From Betaproteobacteria bacterium (GTDB lineage: Bacteria; Pseudomonadota; Gammaproteobacteria; Burkholderiales; SG8-39), in NCBI GenBank assembly GCA_012274205.1, contig JAAOZY010000193.1, positions 1 to 12,544 of the forward strand: a DNA stretch of 12,544 nucleotides. Reading direction: 5' to 3'. Below the pieces are notes generated by a model that saw only the letters and a list, made by a program, of their open reading frames with translations, was not told where the DNA came from and did not search any database. Positions 1-7,234 of the stretch are shown here, one piece after another. The position numbers and the translations under genes were made by a program. How positions within the stretch are numbered: the first letter of the stretch is position 1; each line of letters starts with the position of its first letter.

Positions 1-960
1 CGGCAGTTGTTTTCGGGGCGCCGGAAAATAGCGCACGGCGAGCGGCATGATGCCTTCGCGCGCGCGCTGCAGCAGCAGCACCAGCAGCACGCCGAAAACG
101 ATCATTTCGAAATTGCCGCTTTGACCGAGGAGCTTGGGCAACAGATCCTGCAGCCACTGCTTGAGCACGGTGAGTATCCCCGCCCCCACCACTGCACCCC
201 AGACTGAGGCGGCGCCGCCGACCACGGCCATGAACAGGTACTCGATGCCGGCGTTGATCGAGAACGGCGTCGGATTCACAAAGCGCAGCAGATGCGCATA
301 GAGCCAACCCGACAGGCTCGCGAGCAGAGCGGCATAGACGAAGATGATGGTCTTCATGTGCGCGGTATCGACGCCAAAACTCTCGGCCATCAATCCACCG
401 CCTTTGAGGGCACGGATCGCGCGGCCCGAGCGCGAATCCAGCAGGTTGCGCATGGACCACAAAGCCAGCAGCACCAGCGCCCAGATCAGGTAATTGAACG
501 CGCGTCCGGTGTCCAGCGTGATGCCAAAAAGATTGATCGCGGGCAGGCTGGAAATCCCGGTATAGCCACCAAGAAATTCCATGTTCCCGAACAGGTAGTA
601 CAGGCTGATGCCCCATGCGATGGTACCTAGCGGCAGATAATGCCCGGATAGCCGCAAGGTAATGAACCCAAGAAAGAGGGATACGGCAAATGTGAGCGCC
701 AAGCCGAGCAGCAGCGTCAGCCAGGGCGAAAGGCCGTAGGCGGTGCTCAGATAGGCGCTGGTATAAGCGCCCATGCCGACAAAAGCGGCCTGGCCAAAAG
801 AAGTCAGCCCACCTACCCCGGTCAGCAGCACCAGGCCCAGGGCCACAATGCTGTAAAGGCCGATGTAATTGAGCAGGGTGACGTGGAACTCGGGCAGCAC
901 CAGCGGGGCCGCCAGCAGGAAAAGGAGGAACAGGCCGAGCGCCAGGCGCGCGCGGCTCAC
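1..960 (-). CDS. livM: LivM-type branched-chain amino acid ABC transporter permease (partial, cut by the left edge)
   Basis: This is an inner-membrane permease subunit of a LIV-type (HAAT family) ABC importer. Reading leftward from a GTG at 960, 320 codons stay open to base 1, so the C-terminus is missing. Residues 1-47 give hydrophobic N-terminal helices. Residues 48-71 carry the LivM-type stretch GVGGLTSFGQAAFVGMGAYT. A cytoplasmic coupling loop (ALKGGGLMAESFGVD) follows near residue 185, and the late helix IEYLFMAVVGGAASVWGAVVGAG is also typical. The GTG overlaps the livH stop (GTGA, 957-960). An exact AGGAGG lies 7 bases upstream, which fixes this start. The frame is still open after the usual end of a stand-alone LivM (last residues VRYFPAPRKQLP). 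In many betaproteobacteria such proteins continue into a LivG-like ATPase, so a permease-ATPase fusion is possible but not visible here. The substrate is unknown. Confidence 0.9.
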   Translation of the reverse strand, partial: MSRARLALGLFLLFLLAAPLVLPEFHVTLLNYIGLYSIVALGLVLLTGVGGLTSFGQAAFVGMGAYTSAYLSTAYGLSPWLTLLLGLALTFAVSLFLGFITLRLSGHYLPLGTIAWGISLYYLFGNMEFLGGYTGISSLPAINLFGITLDTGRAFNYLIWALVLLALWSMRNLLDSRSGRAIRALKGGGLMAESFGVDTAHMKTIIFVYAALLASLSGWLYAHLLRFVNPTPFSINAGIEYLFMAVVGGAASVWGAVVGAGILTVLKQWLQDLLPKLLGQSGNFEMIVFGVLLVLLLQRAREGIMPLAVRYFPAPRKQLP

Positions 961-1997
961 TCTTCTTCCTCCTCTATGTGATGCGTGGTGAACGAGCGCC
1001 AGATCAGCACCGGAATGATCAGGGTGAAGACGATCACCTCCTTGTATGCACTGGCCCAGAACGACGCGTACGCTTCCAGCATTCCGACCAGCAGCGCACC
1101 GGCGGCGGCAATCGGATAGCTGACCAGGCCGCCGACGATCGCGCCGACGAAACCCTTCAAACCCACGAGGAAGCCCGAGTCGTAGTAGATGGTGGTAATC
1201 GGTGCAACCAGGATGCCGGAAAGCGCGCCGATCAGTGCGGCGAGCGTGAAACTCAATTTGCCCGCCATCGCCGGAGACACGCCCACCAGGCGCGCACCGA
1301 TGCGGTTGATGGCGGTCGCGCGCAATGCCTTGCCGTAAATGGTGTGTTCGAAAAACAGCAGCAGGGCCAGGATCAGCGCAAGGCTCGATCCCATCACCCA
1401 CAGGCTTTGCCCGGAAATGTTGAGTACGCCGAGTTTCCATTGCGCGTCTGAAAAAGGCGGCGTGCGCGAGCCCTCGGCGCCGAAAAAAACCAAACCCATT
1501 CCGGTCATGGCGAAGTGTACCGCCACCGAAATGATGAGCAGCACCAGCACCGATGCGTTGGCCAGCGGCTGGTAGGCCAGCCGATAGATCATGGGACCCA
1601 GCGGCACCACCAGGCCGAGCGCCAGCAGGACCTGTAAAGTGAGCGCTGGCTTCAGCGGCGCGGCCCACCAGGCAACAGCTAGCAGCACTGTCGGCAGGAC
1701 AAGGTACTTGAGCAAAATGAGCGGTATGCGTTGCACCAAGCCCAGGCGCAGGGCTTGCACCAGCTCCACAACAGCGACAATCAGGGCGGTGCCCAACAAC
1801 AACCAGGCAGTGCCCGGCAATTTGCCCAGTTGCAGGCTGGCCAGCGTGAGCGCCCCGTAAGCGACGAACTCGCCCTGCGGGATAAATATTACCCGTGTCA
1901 CCGCAAAAACCAGAACGAGTGCCAGCGCCAGCAAGGCGTAGATCGCCCCGTTGGTAAGGCCATCCTGGATCAGAAAAAGGGCGATTTCCGCGTTCAT
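957..1997 (-). CDS. livH: LivH-type branched-chain amino acid ABC transporter permease
   Basis: This is the inner-membrane permease partner of the LivM-like protein in a LIV-type ABC importer. It has 346 residues, longer than E. coli LivH (308); the extra length is mostly hydrophobic helices around residues 63-135. The N-terminus (QDGLTNGAIYALLALALVLV, residues 11-30) is the classic LivH opening. The coupling loop YGKALRATAINRIGARLVGVSP (221-242) would contact the ATPase. The helix GFVGAIVGGLVSYPIAAAGALL is also family-typical. The protein ends in five glutamates, whose codons also form the Shine-Dalgarno sequence of the next gene. The ATG at 1997 has only a weak ribosome site, so coupling to the TAXI gene 56 bases upstream is possible. 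Family assignment is firm. Specificity for branched-chain amino acids is not shown, because these permeases also serve urea, short amides and aromatic compounds. Confidence 0.92.
   Translation of the reverse strand: MNAEIALFLIQDGLTNGAIYALLALALVLVFAVTRVIFIPQGEFVAYGALTLASLQLGKLPGTAWLLLGTALIVAVVELVQALRLGLVQRIPLILLKYLVLPTVLLAVAWWAAPLKPALTLQVLLALGLVVPLGPMIYRLAYQPLANASVLVLLIISVAVHFAMTGMGLVFFGAEGSRTPPFSDAQWKLGVLNISGQSLWVMGSSLALILALLLFFEHTIYGKALRATAINRIGARLVGVSPAMAGKLSFTLAALIGALSGILVAPITTIYYDSGFLVGLKGFVGAIVGGLVSYPIAAAGALLVGMLEAYASFWASAYKEVIVFTLIIPVLIWRSFTTHHIEEEEE
968..973 (-). promoter_or_regulatory. Perfect Shine-Dalgarno of livM inside the livH C-terminal codons
   Basis: The minus strand reads AGGAGG at 973-968, seven bases before the GTG of livM at 960. 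It is formed by the glutamate codons GAG GAG GAA GAA GAG that end livH. Together with the GTGA stop-start overlap this indicates translational coupling of the two permeases in fixed ratio. Confidence 0.8.
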
Positions 1998-2053
1998 TTT
2001 GCAGCTCGTTCAGGCGTGCGGCGAAGTCGAAGTGCTGGTGTCGCCGCTGCGCA

Positions 2054-3022
2054 TTATTTCATCAACCCGGATTCCCTGAAGTAGCGCAGGGCTCCAGGGT
2101 GGAAAGCGGCAGTATTGCCCGCCAGCATCGATTCCCTGCTGACGTAGGCCAGCGCGGGATGCGAACGTTTGAACGCGTCGAAATGCTCGAATACCGCTTT
2201 GGTGACCAGATAGGCGGTCGCGTCCGGGAGGTCCGCGCTCGCCACCAAGGTCGCAAACACGCCGAAGCTGGTTTGCGCGCGTTCCGCCCCCCTGTACATG
2301 CCGCCCGGGACGCTCGCCTGGGCCAGAAACGGATGGTCCCTGATCAGGCCGTCGATCACAGGCCCGGCGACGGCGACGATATTGGTGGCGCAGGAATTCG
2401 CCGCTTGCTGCACACTCGCGTTGGGATGTCCGGCGATAACGGCGAAAGCGTCTATTCGGTTCTCGCACAGCGCCGCTGCCAATTCCGTGGAGCTCATGCT
2501 CGCAGGCTTCGCGTCCCGGGGTTTCACGCCCAGCGCACTGAATACCAACTCGGCAATGGCGTGCGTCGCGCTGCCGGTGTCGCCCGCATATACGCGTTTG
2601 TCCTGCAGGTCCTCGATCCGATTGATGCCGGCGTCCAGACGCGCCACCACGGTGAACAACTCCGGATAGAGCGAGAACAACGCGCGCAATTTCGGCTGTG
2701 GCCGGTCCTTGAACGGTCCCAAGCCCTTGACTGCAGTATATTGCGCATCGCTTTGGGCGAGCCCCAAGTCGAGATCGCGCGACAGGACCGCATTGATATT
2801 TGAGACGGAGCCCTCGGTGGATTCGACCATGCAGCGATAGCCGTGATCCCTGCGCCCGGTCTCGATCTGGCGGCAGATCGCGCCGCCCAGCGGAAAGTAG
2901 ACCCCGCTGATACCGCCGCTGCCGACGCTGATGAGCTTGTCGGCGCCGCTGGCGCTTTGCGTAGACGCGAGCATGATTGCGGCCGCGGTACTCGCGATGA
3001 TGATCACTGCCCTGAGCTGCAC
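2054..3022 (-). CDS. TAXI-family periplasmic solute-binding protein
   Basis: This is a predicted periplasmic substrate-binding protein of the TAXI (TRAP-associated extracytoplasmic immunogenic) family, 322 residues, about the usual length. A signal peptide covers residues 1-27, with a charged start, the hydrophobic core VIIIASTAAAIML and a likely cut after SGA before DKL. The mature protein opens with the TAXI hallmark VGSGGISGVYFPLGGAICRQI (about 33-53). It continues with SNINAVLSRDLDLGLAQSD and KRVYAGDTGSATHAIAELVFSALGV, both typical of the family. Translation starts at GTG 3022 with GAGG eight bases upstream. TAXI proteins normally feed TRAP membrane subunits (DctQM or fused 4TM-12TM), but none lies in the window. 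The next genes downstream, 56 bases away and co-oriented, are LivH/LivM-type ABC permeases. It may supply substrate to those permeases or be an orphan working with a TRAP permease elsewhere. Its ligand is unknown; characterised TAXI proteins bind small carboxylates and amino acids such as glutamate. Confidence 0.88.
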   Translation of the reverse strand: MQLRAVIIIASTAAAIMLASTQSASGADKLISVGSGGISGVYFPLGGAICRQIETGRRDHGYRCMVESTEGSVSNINAVLSRDLDLGLAQSDAQYTAVKGLGPFKDRPQPKLRALFSLYPELFTVVARLDAGINRIEDLQDKRVYAGDTGSATHAIAELVFSALGVKPRDAKPASMSSTELAAALCENRIDAFAVIAGHPNASVQQAANSCATNIVAVAGPVIDGLIRDHPFLAQASVPGGMYRGAERAQTSFGVFATLVASADLPDATAYLVTKAVFEHFDAFKRSHPALAYVSRESMLAGNTAAFHPGALRYFRESGLMK

Positions 3023-3076
3023 CGCCCGATCCTCAGCGTAAATACGCGGACCTTATCATACCGGTGCGCCCGCAGG

Positions 3077-4405
3077 CTAATGTGCCGCGATAACCTCGTC
3101 GATGGAGCGTGCGAGCTTCTCCACTGCTTCGTCCAGCTGCGCCGCGGTGATGATGTAAGGCGGGGCGAGCATGACATGATCGCCGGCCACACCGTCCAGT
3201 GTGCCGCCCATGGGATAGCACATCAATCCGTTTTCCAGCGCGCGCAGTTTGAGGCGCGCATTGATTCTGCGCTTCGGAACGAACGGCCGTTTACTGGCGC
3301 GGTCTTCGACCAGCTCCAGCGCCCAGAACAAACCGCGCCCGCGAATATCGCCGACGTGGGGATGTTCCCCGAAGCGCTCCCGCAGCCTGGCTTCGAGTCC
3401 GGCGCCGCTTTCGCGCACCTTGGCCAGCAGCCCGCGCTGTTTGATCGCGCGCTGCACCGCCAATGCGCCGGCGCAGGCGGTGGCGTGCCCGGTATAGGTA
3501 TGCCCATGCTGGAAAAAGCCGGAGCCGGCCAGCACGGCATCATAGATTTTCGCGCTCGCCAGCAGCGCGCCTATGGGCTGGTAACCCGCACCCAGGCCCT
3601 TGCCTATGCAAATGAGGTCGGGCACAACTCCTTCCTGCTCGCAGGTGAACAGCGTGCCGCAGCGGCCCATGCCGCACATTACCTCGTCCAGGATCAGCAA
3701 TATTCCGTACTTGTCGCAGACTGCGCGCACGCCGGCAAAATAACCGGGCACCGGCGCGACGCAGCCCAGCGTCGCCCCGCCTACGGTCTCCGCCACGAAG
3801 GCGATGACCCGGTCCGCGCCGAGCCGCTGCACTTCTTCCTCCAATTCGCGTACCAAGCGCCGGCCATAGGCCGCATCGTCCTCGTCCGGCAGTTTGCCGC
3901 GATACGCATAGCAGGGCTCGACATGGGAAACCTCTACCAACAGCGGCTCGAACTGCTTGCGCCGCCACAAATTTCCGCCGGTTGCGAGCGCGCCGAGAGT
4001 ATTGCCGTGATAGCTCTGCCGCCGTGCAATGACATGACTGCGCTGCGGCTGGCCTATTTCTACAAAATATTGGCGCGCCAGCTTGAGCGCTGCTTCCACC
4101 GCTTCAGAGCCGCCGGAGCAGAAATACACGCGTTCTATGCCCGCCGGCGCGTTCTCGACGAGTTCGCACGACAGGCCTTCCATCGGCTTATTGGTAAAGA
4201 ACGAGGTGTGCGCAAACGGCAACTGGTCGAGCTGCGCCTTGATCGCTTCGATCACCTCGCGGTCGCTGTGGCCGAGGCAGGACACGGCAGCGCCGCCGCA
4301 AGCGTCCAGATAGCGTTTGCCATCCCGGTCGATCACATAGGGGCCGTCGCCGCCGACGGCGAGCGGATACTTGTGCTTGGGATTGCGGTGGAAGACCTGG
4401 CCCAT
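3077..4405 (-). CDS. Class-III (omega-type) PLP-dependent aminotransferase
   Basis: This is a cytoplasmic fold-type I PLP enzyme of the class-III aminotransferase family (BioA / omega-transaminase / taurine-pyruvate group), 442 residues, full length. Visible elements are the phosphate-binding SGGSEAVEAALKLAR (97-111), YHGNTLGA (132-139), and AETVGGATLG (205-214). Asp240 in LILDEVMCGMGRCG should contact the pyridine nitrogen. Lys269 in ICIGKGLGAGYQPIGALL is the predicted Schiff-base lysine, and HGHTYTGHATACAGA (300-314) completes the cofactor pocket. The substrate cannot be read from sequence; genes like this are often labelled 'aspartate aminotransferase family' with no biochemical basis. The ATG at 4405 has AGAGA nearby upstream and agrees with the family N-terminus. 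It lies 54 bases before the TAXI transporter gene on the same strand, which suggests that an amino compound or its keto/aldehyde product is imported and transaminated (inference). A 97-base gap with a small UUCG-loop hairpin separates it from pckG. Confidence 0.9.
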   Translation of the reverse strand: MGQVFHRNPKHKYPLAVGGDGPYVIDRDGKRYLDACGGAAVSCLGHSDREVIEAIKAQLDQLPFAHTSFFTNKPMEGLSCELVENAPAGIERVYFCSGGSEAVEAALKLARQYFVEIGQPQRSHVIARRQSYHGNTLGALATGGNLWRRKQFEPLLVEVSHVEPCYAYRGKLPDEDDAAYGRRLVRELEEEVQRLGADRVIAFVAETVGGATLGCVAPVPGYFAGVRAVCDKYGILLILDEVMCGMGRCGTLFTCEQEGVVPDLICIGKGLGAGYQPIGALLASAKIYDAVLAGSGFFQHGHTYTGHATACAGALAVQRAIKQRGLLAKVRESGAGLEARLRERFGEHPHVGDIRGRGLFWALELVEDRASKRPFVPKRRINARLKLRALENGLMCYPMGGTLDGVAGDHVMLAPPYIITAAQLDEAVEKLARSIDEVIAAH

Positions 4406-4462
4406 GAGGATCTCTTTTTGTGAGCTCGATGTGGATTGGATCGGTTCAACCGCGGGTCAAGG

Positions 4463-4476
4463 AAGCGCGAACGCTT
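4463..4476 (-). other. Small UUCG tetraloop hairpin between pckG and the aminotransferase gene
   Basis: On the minus strand AAGCG, loop TTCG, CGCTT form a 5-bp stem with a stable UUCG tetraloop in the 97-base gap. There is no T-run after it, so it is not an intrinsic terminator. It may protect mRNA ends or be chance. Confidence 0.35.
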
Positions 4477-4502
4477 ACGGCCCCTCGCCCGGCAGCGGGA
4501 AC

Positions 4503-6377
4503 TCAGGGTGCGAGGCGCGTCTCGAGCAGCTTGCGCTCGAGCGCCAGGGCTTGCGGCAGCTTGTCCTGCAACTTGACGAACAGCTCGTCATGCAGCTTCA
4601 GCTCGCGCTCCCATGCGGCCCGGTCGATATTGGTCACGCTGGCATATTTCTCGGCGCTGAAATCCAGCCCCTGCCATTGCATGTCCTCGAACTCCGGCAT
4701 CCAGCCCAGCGGCGTTTCCACCGCGTGAGCCCGACCCTGGCAGCGTCCAACGATCCAGCTGAGCACGCGCATGTTCTCGCCGAATCCGGGCCAGACGAAC
4801 TTGCCATTGGCATCCTTGCGGAACCAGTTAACCTGGAAAATGCGCGGTGGCTGCTTCACTTTCTTCCCTACGGCCAGCCAGTGCTTGAAGTAATCGCCCA
4901 TGTGGTAGCCGCAGAACGCGATCATGGCAAACGGGTCGCGCCGCACCACGCCGACCTGTCCCACGATGGCGGCGGTGGTTTCCGAGCCCATCGTCGCAGC
5001 CTTGTAGACGCCGTCTTCCCAGTTGAAAGCCTCTACTACCAGCGGAGTGGTATCGGAGCGCCGTCCGCCGAAGAGAAACGCCGAAATCGGCAGGCCGTTC
5101 GGGTCGTCCCAGGCCGGGTCGAGTGAAGGACAATTCGTCGCCGGGACGGTGAAGCGCGCGTTCGGATGCGCCGCATTGCGTCCGCAGCCGGGCGTCCATT
5201 CCCTGCCGGTCCAGTCGGTGAGCCTGGCTGGCGCAGTGTCCGTCATGCCTTCCCACCAAATGTCCCCGTCGGGCGTCTCGGCAACATTGGTGAATATGGT
5301 GTCGCTCTTGATCGACTTCATGCAGTTCGGGTTGCTGTGCACATTGGTGCCGGGCGCGACACCGAAGTAGCCTGCTTCCGGATTGATGGCGTAGAACTTG
5401 CCGTCCTCGTGCGGCTTGATCCAGGCGATGTCCTCGCCCACAGTCTCCACCTTCCAGCCTTCGAAGCCCTTGGGCGGAACCAGCATCGCCAGATTGGTCT
5501 TGCCGCAGGCACTCGGAAACGCGGCGGCGACATAACTTTTCTTGCCCTGCGGGCTGCTGATGCCCAGGATCAGCATGTGCTCGGCCAGCCAGCCCTGGTC
5601 GCGCGCCATGACCGAGGCGATGCGCAGCGCCAGGCACTTCTTGCCCAGCAGCGCATTGCCGCCGTAGCCCGAGCCATAGGACCAGATTTCGCGCGTTTCC
5701 GGAAAATGGACGATCCACTTTTCCGGGTTACAGGGCCAGCGCGCCGATTTCTCGCCGGCTGCCAGCGGTGCGCCCACGGAATGCATGCAGGGGACGAAAC
5801 TGCCGTCATTGCCGAGCACGTCAAACACCGCCCGGCCCATGCGCGTCATGATTTTCATGCTCACCGCGACATACGGCGAATCGGACAGCTCCACGCCGAT
5901 ATGGGCGATGGGCGAGCCCAGCGGCCCCATCGAGAACGGCACCACGTACATGGTGCGCCCGCGCATGCTGCCGTCGAACAGGCGCCCTAGGGTGCCGCGC
6001 ATTTCGTCCGGTGCAACCCAGTTGTTGGTCGGGCCGGCATCGTCCTGTTTCTCGCTGCAGATGAAAGTGCGTTCCTCCACCCGCGCGACATCGGACGGGT
6101 ACGACAGTGCGAGGTAGCAGTCGGGCCGCAGCTTGGGATTGAGCCGCTTCATCATGCCCGTATCGACCATCTCCTGGCACAGGCGATCGTATTCTTCGCG
6201 CGAGCCGTCGCACCAGACGATGCGATCCGGCTTGGCCAACTGTGCCATCTGGGCGACCCACTCCTTAACGCCTTGATGTTTTACGTAGTCGGGTGCGCTT
6301 ACAGCCGCGGTTTTCTTGGTATTGGCTGGGTTCATGTTGATTATCTGCCCGTTCGTTGAAAAAATACCCGCAGCCAT
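4503..6377 (-). CDS. pckG: Phosphoenolpyruvate carboxykinase (GTP)
   Basis: This enzyme converts oxaloacetate plus GTP to PEP, CO2 and GDP, the entry step of gluconeogenesis, in the cytoplasm. With the start used here it has 624 residues. Hallmarks (numbered from this start) are the substrate-binding GSGYGGNALLGKKC (235-248), the P-loop FPSACGKTN with the reactive cysteine (287-295), GEDIAWIKP (314-322) binding metal, and FGGRRSDTTPLV (436-447). RTFICSEKQDDAGPTNNW near the N-terminus is also diagnostic of the GTP family rather than the ATP family. Start choice is uncertain. The ATG at 6377 has a very strong GGGAGGT site five bases away, but both lie in a hairpin. The ATG at 6335 (MNPANTKK, 610 residues) fits the family N-terminus better but has a poor ribosome site. 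The 14 residues between look non-coding in codon use. The gene follows tam by 80 bases, enough for its own promoter. Confidence 0.95.
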   Translation of the reverse strand: MAAGIFSTNGQIINMNPANTKKTAAVSAPDYVKHQGVKEWVAQMAQLAKPDRIVWCDGSREEYDRLCQEMVDTGMMKRLNPKLRPDCYLALSYPSDVARVEERTFICSEKQDDAGPTNNWVAPDEMRGTLGRLFDGSMRGRTMYVVPFSMGPLGSPIAHIGVELSDSPYVAVSMKIMTRMGRAVFDVLGNDGSFVPCMHSVGAPLAAGEKSARWPCNPEKWIVHFPETREIWSYGSGYGGNALLGKKCLALRIASVMARDQGWLAEHMLILGISSPQGKKSYVAAAFPSACGKTNLAMLVPPKGFEGWKVETVGEDIAWIKPHEDGKFYAINPEAGYFGVAPGTNVHSNPNCMKSIKSDTIFTNVAETPDGDIWWEGMTDTAPARLTDWTGREWTPGCGRNAAHPNARFTVPATNCPSLDPAWDDPNGLPISAFLFGGRRSDTTPLVVEAFNWEDGVYKAATMGSETTAAIVGQVGVVRRDPFAMIAFCGYHMGDYFKHWLAVGKKVKQPPRIFQVNWFRKDANGKFVWPGFGENMRVLSWIVGRCQGRAHAVETPLGWMPEFEDMQWQGLDFSAEKYASVTNIDRAAWERELKLHDELFVKLQDKLPQALALERKLLETRLAP

Positions 6378-6397
6378 GCGCACCTCCCGCGCATGGC
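6373..6397 (-). promoter_or_regulatory. Perfect hairpin holding the pckG Shine-Dalgarno and a start codon
   Basis: On the minus strand GCCATGCGC (6397-6389) and GCGCATGGC (6381-6373) are exact complements, a 9-bp stem. The 7-base loop GGGAGGT is the Shine-Dalgarno sequence. The 3' arm contains the ATG at 6377. In RNA the start codon would be paired and the ribosome site displayed in the loop. A GGA in a hairpin loop is the arrangement favoured by CsrA/RsmA, but no function is proven here. It could also act as a DNA operator. Confidence 0.6.
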
Positions 6398-6412
6398 GCA
6401 ACAGGCTCCTGG

Positions 6413-6427
6413 ATGAATGCATTTCAT
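6413..6427. repeat. Short inverted repeat upstream of pckG
   Basis: ATGAA and TTCAT arms flank the five bases TGCAT in the AT-rich part of the tam-pckG spacer. This could be a small operator near a pckG promoter (a TAAAAT lies just upstream on the minus strand), but no good -35 partner is visible. Weak evidence. Confidence 0.25.
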
Positions 6428-6457
6428 TTTACAACGAACCCCCGCGCCAGTGGCCGG

Positions 6458-7222
6458 CTAGAGCGCGGCAACGATAAACAGGCGCCTGAATGGAAACAGC
6501 GTTTTGCCGTCGCCCCGCGGCGGATAGGCTAGCGCCACCCGGCGCCGGTATTCGGCTTCGAACGCTGAACGCGCGTCCGGCGCAAGCGCAGCGAGCAGGG
6601 GCGCAAGCCAGGTTCCCTTGGTCCACTCTGCTACCGGGTTGTCGCCCTCCAGGATTTGCAGATACTCAGTCTCCCAGACGTCCAGGGTACGCGCGCGGCG
6701 GACGAGCAGATCGTAGTAAGCCTCCGGTGCGAGCACCGGCTGTGGCCGCAGCAGTGGCGCGAGCGTTTCGCGCCAGGGCGGGCTGGAGGCGAGTTCGTGC
6801 ATGAGCGTGTGCGAGGGAGCGCCAAAATTGCGCGGCATTTGCACCGCAAGCACGCCGCCGGCGGCGACGCGCGCGCAAATTCGGGCAAACAGCGCCGCGT
6901 GATGGTCCAGCCAATGCAGCGCCGCATTGGAAAAAACGAGGTCGAATTTTCCCGCCGGATTCCAGGCCGCCAGCTCGCATTGCACCCAGACTATATCGCC
7001 CTCCGCCTTCCTCGCCTCGGCCAGCATCTGCGGCGAGCCGTCGACGCCGGTGATGCCGGCCTCGGCCCAGCGGTTGCGCAATATGCGCGTAACGTTGCCC
7101 GTGCCGCAACCCAGATCGACTACGGTGCGCGGATGTTCCAGCGGTACGCGCGCGATCAGATCCAGTGCCGGCCGCAGCCGGTGCCCGGCAAAGCGCGAGT
7201 ACTGCTGTGGATCCCAGCTCAT
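6458..7222 (-). CDS. tam: Trans-aconitate 2-methyltransferase
   Basis: This is a cytoplasmic SAM-dependent methyltransferase, 254 residues (E. coli Tam has 252). It methylates trans-aconitate, a spontaneous by-product of cis-aconitate that inhibits aconitase, so it is housekeeping around the TCA cycle. The N-terminus MSWDPQQYSRF is almost a signature of Tam. Motif I is VVDLGCGTGNVT (34-45), followed by the acidic D61 in ITGVDGSPQML that should bind the SAM ribose. FDLVFSNAALHWL (93-105) is the motif IV region. The ATG at 7222 lies 12 bases after the mnmE stop with no clear ribosome site, so it probably depends on translational coupling to mnmE. The assignment rests on N-terminal and motif similarity; a related small-acid methyltransferase is the alternative. 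Confidence 0.88.
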   Translation of the reverse strand: MSWDPQQYSRFAGHRLRPALDLIARVPLEHPRTVVDLGCGTGNVTRILRNRWAEAGITGVDGSPQMLAEARKAEGDIVWVQCELAAWNPAGKFDLVFSNAALHWLDHHAALFARICARVAAGGVLAVQMPRNFGAPSHTLMHELASSPPWRETLAPLLRPQPVLAPEAYYDLLVRRARTLDVWETEYLQILEGDNPVAEWTKGTWLAPLLAALAPDARSAFEAEYRRRVALAYPPRGDGKTLFPFRRLFIVAAL

Positions 7223-7234
7223 GCGGACTTGGTC

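Noticed and set aside
3036..3047. GCGTA-AA-TACGC palindrome and TATGAT before the TAXI gene as promoter/operator
   Set aside because: TATGAT has no acceptable -35 partner at 16-18 bases, and the palindrome arms are only five bases.
2843..4423. 526-residue plus-strand open frame opposite the aminotransferase
   Set aside because: Antisense shadow of a conserved gene; composition low in recognisable structure and no ribosome site.
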